The notes beneath the pieces were generated by a model. The model was not told where the DNA came from and ran no database searches. It was given only the letters and a program-made list of their open reading frames with translations. Positions 62,007 through 64,000 of a stretch of DNA of 64,000 nt are shown here, piece by piece; position 1 is the first letter of the stretch; each line of letters begins with the position of its first letter. The translations under genes and the position numbers were made by a program. This DNA comes from Motilibacter rhizosphaerae (GTDB taxonomy: Bacteria > Actinomycetota > Actinomycetes > Motilibacterales > Motilibacteraceae), in assembly GCF_004216915.1 (NCBI RefSeq), contig NZ_SGXD01000001.1:496001-560000 (forward strand). The letters run 5' to 3'.

Positions 62007-64000
62007 CTACCCCTGCTGCGGCGCTCCAGTCCTGCCGGGCTCGACCTCGGTGCGCGGCGGACGCTCGGGCAGCGCGGGCCCGGAGCCCCGCCGGTCCACG
62101 GCGGGCAGCGTGAGCGTGAAGCGGGCGCCGCGCCCCGAGGCGCGGCGGTAGGCGAGGCTGCCGCCGTTGGCCTCGGCGAGGGTGCGGGCGATCCAGAGCC
62201 CGAGCCCCGTGCCCTTCTGGTCGCGCGCGCTGCCCGACGCGCGGGTGAAGCGCTCGAACAGGTGCGGCTCGAAGGCGGGGGGCACGCCGGGCCCCGAGTC
62301 GATGACGTCGACCGCGACGGTGGTCCCGTGGTGCCGGGCGGTGACCGTGACGGGGGCGGCGCCGTACTTCAGCGCGTTGCCGAGCAGGTTGGCGAGGACC
62401 TGCTGGAGCTGCGCGGGGTCGACGCGGACGGCGACGTCGGGCACCCCCGAGGAGTCGACCTCGGCGCCCGACGCCCCGAGCCGGACCACGGCGTCCTCGA
62501 CCGCCACCTCCAGGTCGACCGCGCGCGCGTCGCGGCCGAGCTCGCCGCGGTCGAGCCGGGCCATGGTGAGGACGTCCTCGAGCAGGTCGTTGACCCAGTG
62601 GCCGGAGCGTGCGGCGCGGGCGACGAGGTCGCGGCGCGCCTCGTCGGGCAGCCCGTCCCACTCGTCGACGACGAGCTCGCAGAAGCCGATCGCCGAGGTC
62701 AGCGGCTGGCGCAGGTCGTGGCTGAGCATCGCGACGACGTCGTCCTTGAACTGGTTGGCGGCGCTGAGCTCGGCGTTGCTGGCCTCGAGCCGGGCGACGG
62801 AGGCCGCGAGCTCGTCGGCGGCGCGGACCCGCTCGGAGAGGTCGCGGCAGACGGCGACGCGCAGCCGGCCTCCGGCGCTCGGCAGCGCGATGCTCACGGC
62901 CTCGACCGGCACGACCGTCCCGTCGGCGGCGAGCAGCCGCGTCTGGCGCGGCACGTGGGCAGGGGCGGTGACGCGCTCGGCCAGCCAGACCTCCCGGTCC
63001 TCGGGCACGAGCAGGTCCACGCTGCGCGCCAGTCGCCGCAGCTCCTCGAGGCTGCGGCCGGTGAGGCGGCACATGGCGTCGTTGGCGTACTCGATGACGC
63101 CGTCGCGGGTCAGCGTCACCGCCTCGCCGAGGTCGCTGAGCGCCTCGAGCAGCTGGGAGTAGAGGTCGCGCTGCTCGCGCAGCTCGCGCTCGGCCGCCAC
63201 GGCCTCCTCGACGTCGACGAGCTGCGTGGCGAAGTACTCGGGGTTGCCGTCCTCGTCGCGGATGAGGGCCGCGGAGGAGTCGACCGTGCGGAAGCCGCCC
63301 TCCCGCCGGCGCAGCCGCAACCGCGCCCGGAAGCCGCCCGAGACCCCCGACAGGGCGCGCCGCATGCCCTCGACCACGAGGGGGGCGTCGTCGGGGTGCA
63401 GCAGCTGCTCCGCCGTGAGGCCGGCGAGCTCCTGGCGGTCGTAGCCGTAGAGCTGGAGGGCGACGTCGTTCGCGCGCAGCAGCCCGCCGTCGGGACTGCG
63501 GTGGACGCGCCCGACCAGCGAGCTGTCGAACGACGCGCGCCAGCGGCGCTCGCTGCGGGCGAGGTCGGCCAGGGTGCTCGCGAGCTGTGCCGTGCGCGCC
63601 CGCTCGACGGAGACGTCGCGGAACACCGCGACCGCGCCGGCCTGCCCGGCGGTGGCGTCCAGCGGGCGGCCGGAGACCGAGAGCAGCCGCTCGGTCCCGT
63701 CGGGGGCGCGGACGAGGACGTCGACGTCGTCCGTGCTCTCCCCGGCCAGGGCGCGGACGAGCGGCATCTCGGCGAGCGGGAAGGGCTCGCGGCCGCCGGG
63801 CCGCCACATGTCGTAGTGCTGCTGCCAGCTGCTCGGGTCGTCGCTGTCCGCGCGGCCGCCGAGCAGGTCGCGCGCCGCCCGGTTGTGCACGAGGAAGCGG
63901 CCCTCCGCGTCGACTACGCCCACGCCGTCGGAGATCGACTCGAGCACGGCGCGCAGCAGGGCGGCGTCGCGGCGGGCGGCCGCCTCGGCCCGGCGCAGCT
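62007..64000 (-). CDS. Multi-PAS sensor histidine kinase (5' end outside window)
   Basis: At least 664 aa. Three PAS/PAC domains are recognisable (from LESISDGVGVVDAEGRF, from RRWRASFDSSLVGRVH, and from LEALSDLGEAVTLTRDG), then HisKA with phosphoacceptor His in MLSHDLRQPLTSAIGF, and HATPase with the N box LLGNALKYG, G1 DSGPGVPP and G2 GTGLGLWI. The frame stays open, with a helical LRRAEAAARRDAALL stretch, to the window edge, so the true start lies beyond 64000; GTG 63947 is an internal possibility. No response regulator is in view. Confidence 0.92.
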   Translation of the reverse strand, partial: LRRAEAAARRDAALLRAVLESISDGVGVVDAEGRFLVHNRAARDLLGGRADSDDPSSWQQHYDMWRPGGREPFPLAEMPLVRALAGESTDDVDVLVRAPDGTERLLSVSGRPLDATAGQAGAVAVFRDVSVERARTAQLASTLADLARSERRWRASFDSSLVGRVHRSPDGGLLRANDVALQLYGYDRQELAGLTAEQLLHPDDAPLVVEGMRRALSGVSGGFRARLRLRRREGGFRTVDSSAALIRDEDGNPEYFATQLVDVEEAVAAERELREQRDLYSQLLEALSDLGEAVTLTRDGVIEYANDAMCRLTGRSLEELRRLARSVDLLVPEDREVWLAERVTAPAHVPRQTRLLAADGTVVPVEAVSIALPSAGGRLRVAVCRDLSERVRAADELAASVARLEASNAELSAANQFKDDVVAMLSHDLRQPLTSAIGFCELVVDEWDGLPDEARRDLVARAARSGHWVNDLLEDVLTMARLDRGELGRDARAVDLEVAVEDAVVRLGASGAEVDSSGVPDVAVRVDPAQLQQVLANLLGNALKYGAAPVTVTARHHGTTVAVDVIDSGPGVPPAFEPHLFERFTRASGSARDQKGTGLGLWIARTLAEANGGSLAYRRASGRGARFTLTLPAVDRRGSGPALPERPPRTEVEPGRTGAPQQG

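Overview
The window is a very GC-rich actinobacterial chromosome segment that contains the replication origin. Gene order across almost the whole window matches the dnaA/dnaN neighbourhood of Mycobacterium and Streptomyces: pcnA, mutT4-type Nudix, DUF6049, murJ, sigM, anti-sigma, trxB, trxA, cwlM, GNAT, parB, parA, rsmG, jag, yidC, yidD, rnpA, rpmH, oriC, dnaA, dnaN, gnd, recF, dciA-like, gyrB, gyrA, DUF3566, tRNA-Ile, DLW-39, tRNA-Ala, ppiA, rhomboid, crgA, DUF881, sortase, trpG/pabA, then the pknB-pknA-pbpA-rodA-pstP-fhaB-fhaA block and tRNA-Leu. Many GTG starts, 4-bp start/stop overlaps and leaderless -10 boxes (TANNNT 6-7 nt before the start) also fit an actinomycete. The genus cannot be fixed from the sequence alone.

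Layout. 1-11.6 kb: the end of a CCA-adding enzyme, then a rightward run of envelope and redox genes (Nudix, DUF6049, MurJ flippase, free pseudokinase, SigM with its membrane anti-sigma factor, thioredoxin reductase, thioredoxin, CwlM). 11.6-17.6 kb: leftward GNAT, ParB/ParA with two parS-like palindromes, RsmG, Jag, YidC, YidD, RnpA and RpmH. 17.6-20.1 kb: oriC, with DnaA-box-like repeats on both sides of dnaA. 20.1-29.5 kb: dnaN, gnd, recF, dciA-like, gyrB, gyrA, DUF3566. 29.6-36.1 kb: tRNA-Ile, DLW-39, tRNA-Ala, a repeat-bearing membrane protein, PpiA, rhomboid protease, CrgA, DUF881, class E sortase and an amidotransferase.

36.1-44.5 kb is an apparent accessory insertion between the amidotransferase and pknB. 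It is a glycerol module with two glycerol kinase paralogues, an IclR regulator, a glycerol facilitator, a glycerol-3-phosphate dehydrogenase and a diguanylate cyclase downstream of one kinase. 44.5-53.5 kb returns to the conserved Ser/Thr kinase and cell-shape operon. 53.6-64 kb is less conserved: tRNA-Leu with a strong terminator, a LacI regulator, a GH1 beta-glucosidase, a thioesterase, DUF2231, a Rieske lipoprotein, an SDR, small membrane proteins, gamma-glutamyltransferase and the end of a multi-PAS histidine kinase.

No insertion sequence, prophage, CRISPR array or defence system was seen. The points most worth a second look are a DnaA-box-like palindrome 13 kb from oriC that reuses origin box sequences, the two-kinase glycerol island with its predicted operator, an 11-residue-repeat membrane protein, a membrane protein ending in an L7/L12-like helix motif, and a degenerate intergenic repeat pair upstream of the Nudix gene.
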